Shown here one piece after another: positions 19,082-28,816 of a stretch of 64,000 bases of DNA. Source of the DNA: Anaerolineae bacterium (lineage in GTDB: Bacteria; Chloroflexota; Anaerolineae; B4-G1; SLSP01); NCBI GenBank assembly GCA_026645815.1, contig JAPKMR010000003.1:62001-126000 (forward strand). The letters run 5' to 3'. Every line of letters begins with the position of its first letter. The stretch's first letter is position 1. The notes under the pieces are model-generated. The model did not search any database. It was given only the letters and a program-made list of their open reading frames with translations, and had not been told where the DNA came from. Position numbers and translations under genes: made by a program.

Positions 19082-20334
19082 AAGCAAAGATGACGTCTGA
19101 ACCCTCTGAAAAACCGGCGTACCTGAAGACCCTCATCATCCTTGGCGATGGGATGGCAGACTTCCCCATCCCGGAACTCGACGATCGCACACCGCTGATG
19201 GCGGCGCACACTCCCGGAATGGACTTTTTGGCGCGCGAGGGATGTACAGGGCAATTTCTGACGGTTGAAGATGATTTGCCCCCCGGCTCCGAAATCGCCA
19301 ATCTCACAGTGTTGGGCTACGATCCCCATAAGGTCTATCAGGGCCGAGGGGTGTTGGAAGCTGCCAGCCTCGGGGTGGCGCTCGCCCCAGACGATGTCGC
19401 CATGCGCGTGAATCTGATCTGCATAGAAGAAGAGCGCATTCGCAGCCATTCAGCGGGTCACATTAGTAACGAAGAGGCCCATATTCTGATTCAAGACCTG
19501 CAGGCACATTTTGCCGGTTGGCCTATCCGTTTGACGCCAGGGTTGAGCTATCGCCACCTGCTGGTCATGCCGTATGGCGACCCTCACCTGGAATGTGCGC
19601 CGCCGCATGACCACGTAGGCGAAGCCATCACCGAACTGCGCGTGAAGCCGCTCAAACCGGAAGCGACTGCGACCGCTGAGGTCCTCAACCACCTGATTGC
19701 TGAATCGCAGGCGTTTCTGGCAGCGCATCCGTTGAATCACGCTCGCGTTGCGGCGGGCAGACAACCCGCCAATGCACTCTGGCCCTGGTCACCGGGACGC
19801 CGCCCGCAAATGGCGACCTTTCAGGAACGCTTTGGTGTGCGCGGAGCCGTTATCACAGCGGTGGACCTCATCAAGGGGTTAGGCATCTACGCCGGGATGG
19901 AAATCATCCCGGTGGAAGGTGCAACCGGTCTCTACGACACCAACTACGAGGGCAAGGCTGATGCGGCACTGGCGGCATTGGAAGATCACGACCTGGTCTA
20001 TGTCCATGTGGAGGCGCCCGATGAAGCCGGGCATGCCCGTGACCTGGCGCTCAAGGTCCGCTGCATCGAGGATCTCGACCGGCGCCTGATTCAGCACCTG
20101 CTCGATGGCTTAGGTCCTCGCCTGGAGGAGACGATTGTCGCCGTGCTTCCAGACCACCCCACCCCCGTTGCCACGGGGAATCACGTTCACGGGCCTGTGC
20201 CGGTTGCTATTCGCGATCCGCGGTTGTCGCCGGATGCTGTGCAACGTTACGATGAAGAGAGCGTCAAAACCGGAGCCTTGGGATTCCTGCACGGCGCCGA
20301 ATTCATCGAACGGGTGGTGATGAATCGTCGCTAA
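19078..20334 (+). CDS. ApgM-type cofactor-independent phosphoglycerate mutase family (possible homoserine kinase subfamily)
   Basis: [56 protein letters not shown]; alternative ATG at 19090. Confidence 0.88.
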   Translation: MKAKMTSEPSEKPAYLKTLIILGDGMADFPIPELDDRTPLMAAHTPGMDFLAREGCTGQFLTVEDDLPPGSEIANLTVLGYDPHKVYQGRGVLEAASLGVALAPDDVAMRVNLICIEEERIRSHSAGHISNEEAHILIQDLQAHFAGWPIRLTPGLSYRHLLVMPYGDPHLECAPPHDHVGEAITELRVKPLKPEATATAEVLNHLIAESQAFLAAHPLNHARVAAGRQPANALWPWSPGRRPQMATFQERFGVRGAVITAVDLIKGLGIYAGMEIIPVEGATGLYDTNYEGKADAALAALEDHDLVYVHVEAPDEAGHARDLALKVRCIEDLDRRLIQHLLDGLGPRLEETIVAVLPDHPTPVATGNHVHGPVPVAIRDPRLSPDAVQRYDEESVKTGALGFLHGAEFIERVVMNRR

Positions 20335-20459
20335 CTGACTTTCTCACTTCCAGTCTTGGCTTAGGGTCTGTCCGAGAATCCATCTCGGTCCGTGATTTGC
20401 GCCTAAAGGCAGGGTCCCGAGGGAAGCCAGGTTTATCTGCAAAGAGTGTTACCAATAAA

Positions 20460-20498
20460 GTTGGTTCAAGCTACCGCAGAGGGCTAGCTTGAACCAAC
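20460..20498. terminator. Hairpin between convergent genes
   Basis: GTTGGTTCAAGCTA / TAGCTTGAACCAAC perfect 14-bp stem. Confidence 0.7.
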
Positions 20499-20574
20499 GT
20501 AGAGCCACAATCGGAAAATACACCAGAACACCAGGCACGAGTGGGAACAACGAGCAATACCCAACAGGACACAA

Positions 20575-21762
20575 CTACCCTACGACACCAAGACCCCGAC
20601 CCACTGCCTTGAACTGCTCCAAGCCAAAATCGAGATCCTCCCGTGTAAGCGCAGCCGAGACCATGACGCGAATACGCGCCAGACCCTTGGGAACGGTAGG
20701 GAAGCCCAGTGCCATAGCAAAGACGCCCCGCTCGAAGAGCTGCCGGCTGAATTCTTTGGCCAGCTTCACATCGCCCAACATCACCGGCGTAATGGGGGTG
20801 ACACTCTGACCCGTATCAAAGCCCAGCGCTTTCATCTCGCCCTTGAAGTAGCGGGTGTTCTGCCACAAACGGTCCACCAGTTCCGTGGACTCGCTCAGCG
20901 CATGCACAGCAGCAAGACACGCGGCAGTATCTGCCGGGGTAACGGCGCTGGAGAAGAGGAAGGGGCGCGCCTTCTGACGGATGTAGTCCACAATGAGTTT
21001 CTTGCCCGCGATGATGCCTCCAACGACACCAAAGGCTTTGGAGAAGGTTCCAATCTCAACATCGAATTTGCCGTGCAAGCCAAAATGGTCCACGATACCG
21101 CGCCCACCTCGGCCCACCACGCCCTCACCATGCGCATCATCCACCATCGTCAGCACGGCATAGCGCTCACAGACTTCATAGAGCTGGTCCAGTGGCGCGA
21201 GGTCGCCATCCATCGAGAAGACGCCATCGGTCACCATGAGACCACGCCGGTACTGTGGCAAATGCTCTTTGATCTTGGCTTCCAGGTCGGCAGGGTCATT
21301 GTGCTCATAGACAATGATCTTGGCGCGACTGAGACGTGCGCCATCAATAATGCTCGCATGATTGAGACGGTCGGAGAAAATCACATCTTCTGGGCCTACC
21401 AGCGGCGCAAGCGCCGCCTGATTCGCGAGGAAGCCGGCCTGCACGTAGAGCGCATCCTCGACGTTCTTGAATTCGGCCATCGCTTGCTCCAGCTCGCGAT
21501 GCAAACTGAGCGTCCCGGCGATGGTGCGCACCGCAGTGGGTCCAGCCCCGAAACAATCCAACGCTGCTTTAGCAGCCTGCACCAACCGAGGGTCATTAGC
21601 AAGGCCCAGGTAGTTGTTGGTACACAGATTGAGCACGCGCTTCCCATCCACCACCATCCACGCCCCGGCAGGCGACTCAATGGTGCGTAAATTGATGAAC
21701 AAACTTTGCTCTTTGAGTGCCGCGAGCTCGTCTTCAATCCAGCGCAACTTGGCTTCAGGCAT
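20575..21762 (-). CDS. kbl: Glycine C-acetyltransferase (2-amino-3-ketobutyrate CoA ligase)
   Basis: [47 protein letters not shown] before MPEAKLRW. Confidence 0.9.
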   Translation of the reverse strand: MPEAKLRWIEDELAALKEQSLFINLRTIESPAGAWMVVDGKRVLNLCTNNYLGLANDPRLVQAAKAALDCFGAGPTAVRTIAGTLSLHRELEQAMAEFKNVEDALYVQAGFLANQAALAPLVGPEDVIFSDRLNHASIIDGARLSRAKIIVYEHNDPADLEAKIKEHLPQYRRGLMVTDGVFSMDGDLAPLDQLYEVCERYAVLTMVDDAHGEGVVGRGGRGIVDHFGLHGKFDVEIGTFSKAFGVVGGIIAGKKLIVDYIRQKARPFLFSSAVTPADTAACLAAVHALSESTELVDRLWQNTRYFKGEMKALGFDTGQSVTPITPVMLGDVKLAKEFSRQLFERGVFAMALGFPTVPKGLARIRVMVSAALTREDLDFGLEQFKAVGRGLGVVG

Positions 21763-21809
21763 AGGTAATTCCTCCACAGTGATGATGAGCTATAGATAAC
21801 AAAACAGAC

Positions 21810-23156
21810 TCAAGGCTTTAGCCAGAAAAGCAATGGCGTCACCAGAGCCTCCAGTCGGGCGACCCAGGGTGAAGGCGTCGCAACAAACGACTGCTCTGCG
21901 GCGCCAAGGACCAATGGTAAATATAGACGATGCTTAGACGGCGTTGGTGGAGGTACAGGAGTGTGGGTGGGCGTAGGCGTATAAGTAGGTGTAGCAGTGG
22001 GCGTACTGGTAGGTGTGGCGGTGGGGGTGCTGGTAGGCGTGGCGGTAGGCGTACTGGTAGGTGTAGCAGTGGGCGTACTGGTAGATGTAGCGGTAGGGGT
22101 GAAAGTGGGCGGTAACGGAAGAGTTTGCGCCCACCCAAGGTCCTGTAGCAAGCCAAGGGTCACCGGACCAGGCGCGTGAATGGTGGACCCTGGCGCAATG
22201 GTGTAGACCATCAAGGCGTTTACAGTGCCGGCATACGTCGCATAATCCAGATGTGAATAGCTGGAAGCCGGTATCCAGGAAGTCGGTGCATACAGCTTTA
22301 CGCGCGTCCCACCGTTGGCAGCGTTGGCAAGTGGGCCATCGAACCAGACATTGTTGCTTCTCAGTGCAGCGCCTAACGCGGTTGAAGGATTAGGGTAGAT
22401 AGCGGTATTCATGAGCGCGTTACCGCTGGCATCTTGAGCAAAGTGATCATAGATATCGGCATAACTGCCCCCCGATCCCCAACTGCCCAGGCCGTCACTC
22501 ACATCCATCGAACCACCAAACCCCAGACCGTGCGTAACTTCATGTAATACAACCGAAACAAAGTCATACTGATTAGCCGGCGCGTTGCCGTCTGTGCCCA
22601 AGTACCAGGCCGCTGACCGATTATACGTTGTGACAATTTCAGGGGTGTTGCCGTTCAAATCAACACCTGCTAACGCATTGGCCAGAGACATGGGGTAATT
22701 GGTGTTGGACACCGGCGCCCCCTGGAAATTGCGCGCGCTATAGAAACCGCCCCAACCGAGATAACCGGGAATATCCCCCCAACAAGCCTGAATGGTGATG
22801 GGAACCGGGGAATTGATCTGCGAAGCCCAAATACTCGCAGCATAATCAAAAGCAGCACGCGCTGTTTTTGACCAGGTATAGCAATGCGTTCCCCAAACAT
22901 CATTCGCACCCTCAGGCAAGTATTGCACCGTAATGACAGCACTACTTCTGCCTTGCTCCAAAAAAACCACCGGTGGCGCAACATGGTGACTGGGACCATC
23001 CGGATCAGGTCGCAATCCGATTGGTCCATGTAACCCAACCTGCAAAACCGGCGCGGCCTGGCTGACAGGGGTGGGTAGAGAACCCAACATTCCGACCGCT
23101 AGCAGTAACGCCATCAGCAACCCTGCCATGGCAAAACGGGGCAGTTTCTTCGGCAT
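21810..23156 (-). CDS. Secreted metzincin-like zinc protease with PTATPTST repeat linker and YLPLV motif
   Basis: Signal peptide MPKKLPRFAMAGLLMALLLAVGML; VVLHEVTHGLGFGGS; 5x 8-aa repeat; HRLYLPLVLG. Confidence 0.7.
   Translation of the reverse strand: MPKKLPRFAMAGLLMALLLAVGMLGSLPTPVSQAAPVLQVGLHGPIGLRPDPDGPSHHVAPPVVFLEQGRSSAVITVQYLPEGANDVWGTHCYTWSKTARAAFDYAASIWASQINSPVPITIQACWGDIPGYLGWGGFYSARNFQGAPVSNTNYPMSLANALAGVDLNGNTPEIVTTYNRSAAWYLGTDGNAPANQYDFVSVVLHEVTHGLGFGGSMDVSDGLGSWGSGGSYADIYDHFAQDASGNALMNTAIYPNPSTALGAALRSNNVWFDGPLANAANGGTRVKLYAPTSWIPASSYSHLDYATYAGTVNALMVYTIAPGSTIHAPGPVTLGLLQDLGWAQTLPLPPTFTPTATSTSTPTATPTSTPTATPTSTPTATPTSTPTATPTYTPTPTHTPVPPPTPSKHRLYLPLVLGAAEQSFVATPSPWVARLEALVTPLLFWLKP
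21985..22104. repeat. 24-bp tandem repeat, 5 copies, coding for PTATPTST-type linker
   Basis: GTAGGTGTAGCAGTGGGCGTACTG; copies 1 and 4 are identical. Confidence 0.9.
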
Positions 23157-23284
23157 AATCACGCCGCTCCCTTAACGGCTGCAGATTTGGGGATGGCACG
23201 TATCAAGGTGTATCAGGAGTGGGGCTTGAAAATTGCAGCCAATTTCCGGTCCTGGACGTGCCATCCCATACTATTAGTAAAGCA

Positions 23285-24337
23285 TCACGCCCCCGGATAC
23301 ATCACAATCTTGCCGCTATTGCCGGAGGCCATAGTTTCCATCGCCTCATGCCAGCGACTGAGGGGGAATTCGTGGGTGATGATCGGTCGCAAGTCTACCA
23401 CACCGGAGGCAATAAGCGCGCGCATCTGATACCAGGTCTCCCACAGCCGGCGACCGGCAACCCCGTGCACAGTCACTCCCTTCATGATGACCAGGTTGTT
23501 CAAGTCAAAATCATTGAGGGTGCCGGGAGCCAACCCCAGAAGCGAGGCAGCGCCACCGGGTTTGAGCAAGCGCAAGCCCTGCACCAATGCCTGCGGCGCA
23601 CCCGACATTTCCAGCAGCACATCGAAACCTTTGCCCCGAACAGCATCTTGCGCCCGCTGCGTCAGGTCCGTCTCAGCAGGATTGATGGCAAGGTCTGCCC
23701 CCACTTTGCGTGCCAAATCCAGACGATAGGGGCTAAGATCGGAAGCCACGATGATTTCCGCGCCAAAAGCTCGCGCCACGGGAATCGCCATCAACCCCGC
23801 CGGACCACAGCCGGTCACCAAGACCGTCTTGCCGCGCACATCTACTGCAGCAACCGTGTGCACCGCGTTGCCGAAATTCTCCTGCAAGCTAGCCACAGGG
23901 ATGGGCATATCGGTGGGGTTTTTCCAGGCGTTCTCCACCGGAATCGCCACATACTCGGCATAACAACCGTTAGTATCCACGCCAATGATGCGCGTATTGG
24001 GGCAGATATGTCCCTGACCTAAACGGCATTGCTGGCATACACCACAGACAATGTGGCTCTCTGCCGAAACGTAGTCTCCCACACCTGGTTCACCAGGACG
24101 CACCTGTTCACCCACAGCGACAATCTCGCCCGTGAACTCATGTCCCACGATCAAGGGCGGCTTGATACGCCCTTGCGACCAACGGTCCCACTTGTAGATG
24201 TGAACATCAGTCCCACAGATTGAGGTGGCTTTGACCTGGATCAAAACATCACGTGGCCCAGGAACTGGGATAGGCGCTTGAATGGTTTCCATCCCTGGCG
24301 CCGGTTGCAGTTTGGCAACAGCCTGCATCAATGACAT
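23285..24337 (-). CDS. tdh: L-threonine 3-dehydrogenase (Zn-dependent MDR)
   Basis: CGTDVHIYKWDRW, VGHEFTGEIVAVG, CQQCRLGQGHIC; GGAGA RBS before ATG at 24337. Confidence 0.88.
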   Translation of the reverse strand: MSLMQAVAKLQPAPGMETIQAPIPVPGPRDVLIQVKATSICGTDVHIYKWDRWSQGRIKPPLIVGHEFTGEIVAVGEQVRPGEPGVGDYVSAESHIVCGVCQQCRLGQGHICPNTRIIGVDTNGCYAEYVAIPVENAWKNPTDMPIPVASLQENFGNAVHTVAAVDVRGKTVLVTGCGPAGLMAIPVARAFGAEIIVASDLSPYRLDLARKVGADLAINPAETDLTQRAQDAVRGKGFDVLLEMSGAPQALVQGLRLLKPGGAASLLGLAPGTLNDFDLNNLVIMKGVTVHGVAGRRLWETWYQMRALIASGVVDLRPIITHEFPLSRWHEAMETMASGNSGKIVMYPGA

Positions 24338-24580
24338 AGGCAATCTCCTTTCAAATCATCGAATGACGAATCAGAAAATCACACCGGTTAAGTCAGAAGT
24401 CAAGGAATTGAGCCAAGAGCAACAAACGACTAACACAAAGGGAATCCAGCATTAGTATAGCACCTACATACAAGTACTTCAACCGGCAAGTATAGGCAAA
24501 GCAGGATGACATCTGTTACCACTCTGCATGTAGAGTGTCCCCAAAACTGTGATCGTCTTTTTCTCGGCGGGTCTTCGTGG

Positions 24581-24586
24581 TATACT
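24581..24586 (+). promoter_or_regulatory. Extended -10 promoter for argF
   Basis: TGGTATACT, about 40 nt upstream of start. Confidence 0.5.
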
Positions 24587-24625
24587 TAATTTGTGACCCA
24601 AGATTCCACAAAATTGGAGGAAAAA

Positions 24626-25543
24626 ATGAGACACTTTTTAACTCTGGCAGACCTGACAACTGCGGAACTCAAAGACATTCTAAATCTGGCAATACAATTG
24701 AAGACAGAATGGAAGTCTGGCGGGAATCCCCCCTTGCTTGGTGGTAAGGTTCTGGGAATGATTTTCCAGAAGCCCAGCTTGCGCACCCGTGTTTCCTTCG
24801 ATATGGCTATGTTGCATCTCGGTGGACATGCCCTTTATCTCTCACCTAACGAGATTCAGCTCGGTAAACGCGAGAGTGTCGCAGATGTATCGCGGGTACT
24901 GTCACGCTTCGTGCAGGTCATTATGGCCCGCGTCTTCGATCATGCCGATGTCGTCGAGTTAGCGAAATGGTCATCTATCCCGGTCATCAATGGGCTATCA
25001 GATTACTCACATCCCTGCCAGGGCATCGCCGATTTCCTGACGATTCAGGAGCACAAGGGCGAATTTCAGGGCAAGAAGCTCACCTATCTTGGGGACAGCA
25101 ACAATGTAACCCACTCACTCATCTTCGGCGCCACTAAACTGGGGATGGATTTTGCCCTGGGGGCACCCGAAGGCTATAGTCTGCGACCCGATGTCATGGC
25201 ACTGGCGCAGCAATTCGCAGCGGAAAGTGGCTCGAAAATCACCGTCACCACCGACCCGCACGAAGCCATCAAGGATGCCGATGTGGTTTACACCGATACC
25301 TGGACCTCCATGGGGCAGGAAACCGAAGCCGAAGAGCGGCGCAAGGTTTTCCCGCCCTTCCAAGTGAACAATGCCCTGTTGGCTTATGCGAAGAAAGATG
25401 CCATTGTGATGCACTGCCTGCCCGCCCATCGCGGCGAGGAAATTACCGATGAGGTGGCGGATGGACCGCAATCGGCACTCTTTGACCAGGCAGAAAACCG
25501 CATGCACGGGCAGAAAGCCATTCTGGTTTGGTTGTTCGAGTAG
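24626..25543 (+). CDS. argF: Ornithine carbamoyltransferase
   Basis: FQKPSLRTRVSFDMAM (carbamoyl-P site), DYSHPCQGIADF, VMHCLPAHRGEEIT. Confidence 0.95.
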   Translation: MRHFLTLADLTTAELKDILNLAIQLKTEWKSGGNPPLLGGKVLGMIFQKPSLRTRVSFDMAMLHLGGHALYLSPNEIQLGKRESVADVSRVLSRFVQVIMARVFDHADVVELAKWSSIPVINGLSDYSHPCQGIADFLTIQEHKGEFQGKKLTYLGDSNNVTHSLIFGATKLGMDFALGAPEGYSLRPDVMALAQQFAAESGSKITVTTDPHEAIKDADVVYTDTWTSMGQETEAEERRKVFPPFQVNNALLAYAKKDAIVMHCLPAHRGEEITDEVADGPQSALFDQAENRMHGQKAILVWLFE

Positions 25544-25655
25544 TAACGAATCCGGCGAGAAGTGTCTTTCGTGAACAGCATTTCAGCCTTCACGAAAGAC
25601 ACACGCCGGCATAAACGAGTTCACCGGTTGATTCGCAGTTCTTGAGGAGGGCGCC

Positions 25656-27908
25656 ATGGCAGGCAATCGCCAGCGATTTGAACAAGCCGTGCAACGTGCC
25701 AACGAGCTGATATGGCAGAATAAATGGTCCGATGCTGTAGAAGCTTACCGCAAAGCGCTACAAGAGTTCCCGGAAGATAGTGCTGCGCTCATGGGCTATG
25801 CCTGGGCGCTGTTCAACTCCGGGGATTTGCAGACTGCGGCAGAAATCTACCGGCGGCTGGCTGCACTCGCCCCTAAGGATACCGGACCACGGGAGCGGTT
25901 GGCGGAGATTCTGGCGCAGCAGGGCCAGAGCGAGGAAGCAGCGACGCGTTATATTGAGACTGCGGACCTGTATCAAGGTCAAGGTTTGACAGATAAACGC
26001 ATCGCCGCGCTAGAAAATGCCACGCGCTGCAATCCCCACAATGATCGCGCCTGGGCCGATCTGCTGAAATATTACCAGGAGCAGGGCGCCATTCACAAAG
26101 CGCTACGTGCCACACTCTGGTTGGCACATCTATACCAGGAAACACATCAAAGCTGGGCTATCGAAGTCTGCCGTCAGATGCAGCGCTTCGCCCCCAATGA
26201 TCGCGTCTTGGGGCAGGTCATGCTATTGCTGCAAAGTGGGCGCCCGGTTCCCGTTCCTCCCTCCACGTCTGATCTCACTGGGGGTGCTTTCGAGGTTACC
26301 TGCGAAGAAATGGAGCTCGAGCTGGATAGTGAAACCGGCAGTGTGACGGAAATTGCTCGACAACGCGCGCTTGAATCGTTGGCAGAGTCTCTGTTCGATG
26401 ATGAGCGTCCGGCGATACCAGGGCTTTCCAGCGAAGAGGTAAGCCTGCTCATCGGGCAAGCGGTGGATGCACAAACACGCGGTGACCTGGAAACAGCCTT
26501 GAGCGCCTACGAACGTTTGGTAGCCGCCGGCACTTCAATGCCCTCTATCCACTTCAATCTAGGACTGCTCTACAAGGAGCAGATGCGCTTCGACGACGCC
26601 ATCGTCCAGCTGGAACGCTCACTCCCGGATCCAGGCTTCCTGCTCGGAAGTCATTTCGCTCTGGGAGAATGCTATCAAGCACAGGGGCATTTTGATGAAG
26701 CCCTCGAGCATTTCCTGGAAGCGGTCAAGGTCATTGACCTTACTACCGTGAGACGCGACCAGGTTGATGACCTGATCCGCGTTTACGAAGGGCTGGCACA
26801 AAACCTGGTCAACACGGGCGAACCTGAACGCGTCCAGCATCTAGTGAACTCGTTGGTCGGTTTTCTCGGGCAGCGGGGTTGGGAAGAAGAGGTAATCAAA
26901 GCTCGTAAACGGATTGACAGCCTGGCGCGCAGCGGCACGGTGCTGGGACTGGCGGAAGTTCTCAGTCTGGCAGGCTCAGAAGATGTGCTGCGCTCTGCAG
27001 CCATGGCGCAGGAATATATCCGGCGCAAGAAAACCTATTCGGCGCTCGAAGAGCTCAGCTACTCCATCGGTAAAGCTCCGCACTACCTGCCGCTGCACAG
27101 CATGTTGGCACAGCTTTATATTGAGAGCGGCAATTTAGAGAGTGCTATCGAAAAAATGCGCATGATTGCACAGGCCTATGAGACACGCGGGCAGATTCCG
27201 CTGGCGTTGGCAACCTATCAACAGATTCTCGAACTCTCGCCGCTGGATTTCACCATTCACACACGGATGATTGAGATGCTCACCCAGCGCGGGCAGATAG
27301 ACGACGCCCTGGGCTGGTACCTGGAACTCGCCGATGCCTATTACCAGCTGGCACAACCAGAACGCGCTCAAGAGACCTACAGCGAAGCCTTGCGCCTGGC
27401 GCCACGCGGCGCACCGGAAAAGAGGTGGACCGTGCGCATCCTGCATCGTGTAGCTGACCTGGCGATGCAGCGATTGGACTGGAAAAGCGCCATCAAACAC
27501 TACCAGGAAATCACCCGCCTTGCACCAGATGATGAACGCGCGCACCTGGGATTGATGCGTCTCTACCCCCGCATCGGGAGAGCGCACCTCGCGATTTCCG
27601 CACTAGATCAGCTGCTAAAACATTACATCACTACCCAACGCAGCGAAAAAGCCGGCGTCATTCTGGAGGACTTGATTCGCGAACAGCCGGAATCCATTCC
27701 CCTGCGTTTCCGAGCGGCACAGCTCTATCTCAATATGGGCAAACGCCAGAAGGCACTGGAGCATCTGGATGTGCTCGGCGATCTACAACTAGAAGCAGGA
27801 CAACAGGCGGATGCAATTAAAACGCTGGATGCTATCATCGCCCTGAAGCCAGCGAATATCGAGTCGTATATTAGCCTGAAGGAGCAACTGACGGGACCGT
27901 CCCAATAG
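25656..27908 (+). CDS. Large tetratricopeptide repeat protein
   Basis: Multiple TPR units, e.g. WSDAVEAYRKALQEFPEDSAALMGYAWALFNSGDLQTAAEIYRRLAALAPKD. Confidence 0.88.
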   Translation: MAGNRQRFEQAVQRANELIWQNKWSDAVEAYRKALQEFPEDSAALMGYAWALFNSGDLQTAAEIYRRLAALAPKDTGPRERLAEILAQQGQSEEAATRYIETADLYQGQGLTDKRIAALENATRCNPHNDRAWADLLKYYQEQGAIHKALRATLWLAHLYQETHQSWAIEVCRQMQRFAPNDRVLGQVMLLLQSGRPVPVPPSTSDLTGGAFEVTCEEMELELDSETGSVTEIARQRALESLAESLFDDERPAIPGLSSEEVSLLIGQAVDAQTRGDLETALSAYERLVAAGTSMPSIHFNLGLLYKEQMRFDDAIVQLERSLPDPGFLLGSHFALGECYQAQGHFDEALEHFLEAVKVIDLTTVRRDQVDDLIRVYEGLAQNLVNTGEPERVQHLVNSLVGFLGQRGWEEEVIKARKRIDSLARSGTVLGLAEVLSLAGSEDVLRSAAMAQEYIRRKKTYSALEELSYSIGKAPHYLPLHSMLAQLYIESGNLESAIEKMRMIAQAYETRGQIPLALATYQQILELSPLDFTIHTRMIEMLTQRGQIDDALGWYLELADAYYQLAQPERAQETYSEALRLAPRGAPEKRWTVRILHRVADLAMQRLDWKSAIKHYQEITRLAPDDERAHLGLMRLYPRIGRAHLAISALDQLLKHYITTQRSEKAGVILEDLIREQPESIPLRFRAAQLYLNMGKRQKALEHLDVLGDLQLEAGQQADAIKTLDAIIALKPANIESYISLKEQLTGPSQ

Positions 27909-27969
27909 CCTGTTTGAATCTTGAAGGTTCAGTTGTGCCTTCAAAAAAGATAACGAAAATTACTCTGGT

Positions 27970-28815
27970 ATGTGGGAACTTCAATGGTTAATTGAACGCC
28001 TGTCCTGGCCGGACATGGTGGACATCTTTCTGGTAGCGCTGTTATTTTTTGCAATCTTCTACGCGCTACGCGGCACACGTGCTGTGCCGCTATTGCGTGG
28101 CATCACAGCGCTGCTGATTACCTTGGCCCTGTTGAGCCGCATCGTGCGCTTGCAGGCGCTTAGCTGGCTGGTGGCGCAGGTCCTGCCGGTCATCCTGTTC
28201 GCACTACCCGTTATCTTCCAACCAGAACTGCGACGGGCGCTCGAACGACTTGGGCGCGGCAGTTTTCTCAGGCGCGTCCAATCCAATAGCAATACCCCTG
28301 AGACCATGCTCAATGCCACTGCTGCTGCCGCACGGTACATGGCAAAGCGCAAGACAGGCGCACTGATTGTCTTTGAGCGGGGCACAGGTTTACAGGAATA
28401 TGTAGAGACGGGTGTGGCTCTCGATGCCGAAATCACCTCTGAGCTGTTGACCACGATTTTCGACCACCATACCGTCTTACATGATGGCGCCGTCATCATT
28501 CGAGATCATCGCATCGCCGCGGCAGCTTGCGTCATGCCATTGACTTCAGCCTTTCTCTCCGACAGGCAATTGGGACTACGCCACCGCGCGGCAATTGGCA
28601 TTACTGAGGAAAGCGACGCAATCGCCTTAGTGGTTTCTGAAGAACGCGGGACGATTTCCATCGCGCACGATGGACGCATCATCCGCGATTTCGAAATCGA
28701 GCGTCTGGAAGCCGTTCTCAGCACTTTCTTCAATCAGAAGTACGCCTCAACCTCCGTGCGCCAGCGTAAGAACAACCCTGCTGGCGCGTCCCCAGAACGA
28801 CACAGGAGTCGCTGA
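27970..28815 (+). CDS. cdaA: Diadenylate cyclase (membrane CdaA type)
   Basis: DAC domain: TGALIVFERGTGL, HDGAVII, LRHRAAIGITEESDA; N-terminal TMs. Confidence 0.93.
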   Translation: MWELQWLIERLSWPDMVDIFLVALLFFAIFYALRGTRAVPLLRGITALLITLALLSRIVRLQALSWLVAQVLPVILFALPVIFQPELRRALERLGRGSFLRRVQSNSNTPETMLNATAAAARYMAKRKTGALIVFERGTGLQEYVETGVALDAEITSELLTTIFDHHTVLHDGAVIIRDHRIAAAACVMPLTSAFLSDRQLGLRHRAAIGITEESDAIALVVSEERGTISIAHDGRIIRDFEIERLEAVLSTFFNQKYASTSVRQRKNNPAGASPERHRSR

Positions 28816-28816
28816 G

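Noticed and set aside
20902-21690. 262-aa plus-strand ORF
   Set aside because: Antisense to kbl, whose motifs are unambiguous
21985-22104. Regularly spaced short repeats reminiscent of CRISPR
   Set aside because: The repeats are contiguous, in frame and encode a PTATPTST linker inside a secreted protein
23219-24022. 267-aa plus-strand ORF
   Set aside because: Antisense to tdh; His-rich, low-complexity translation typical of shadow ORFs
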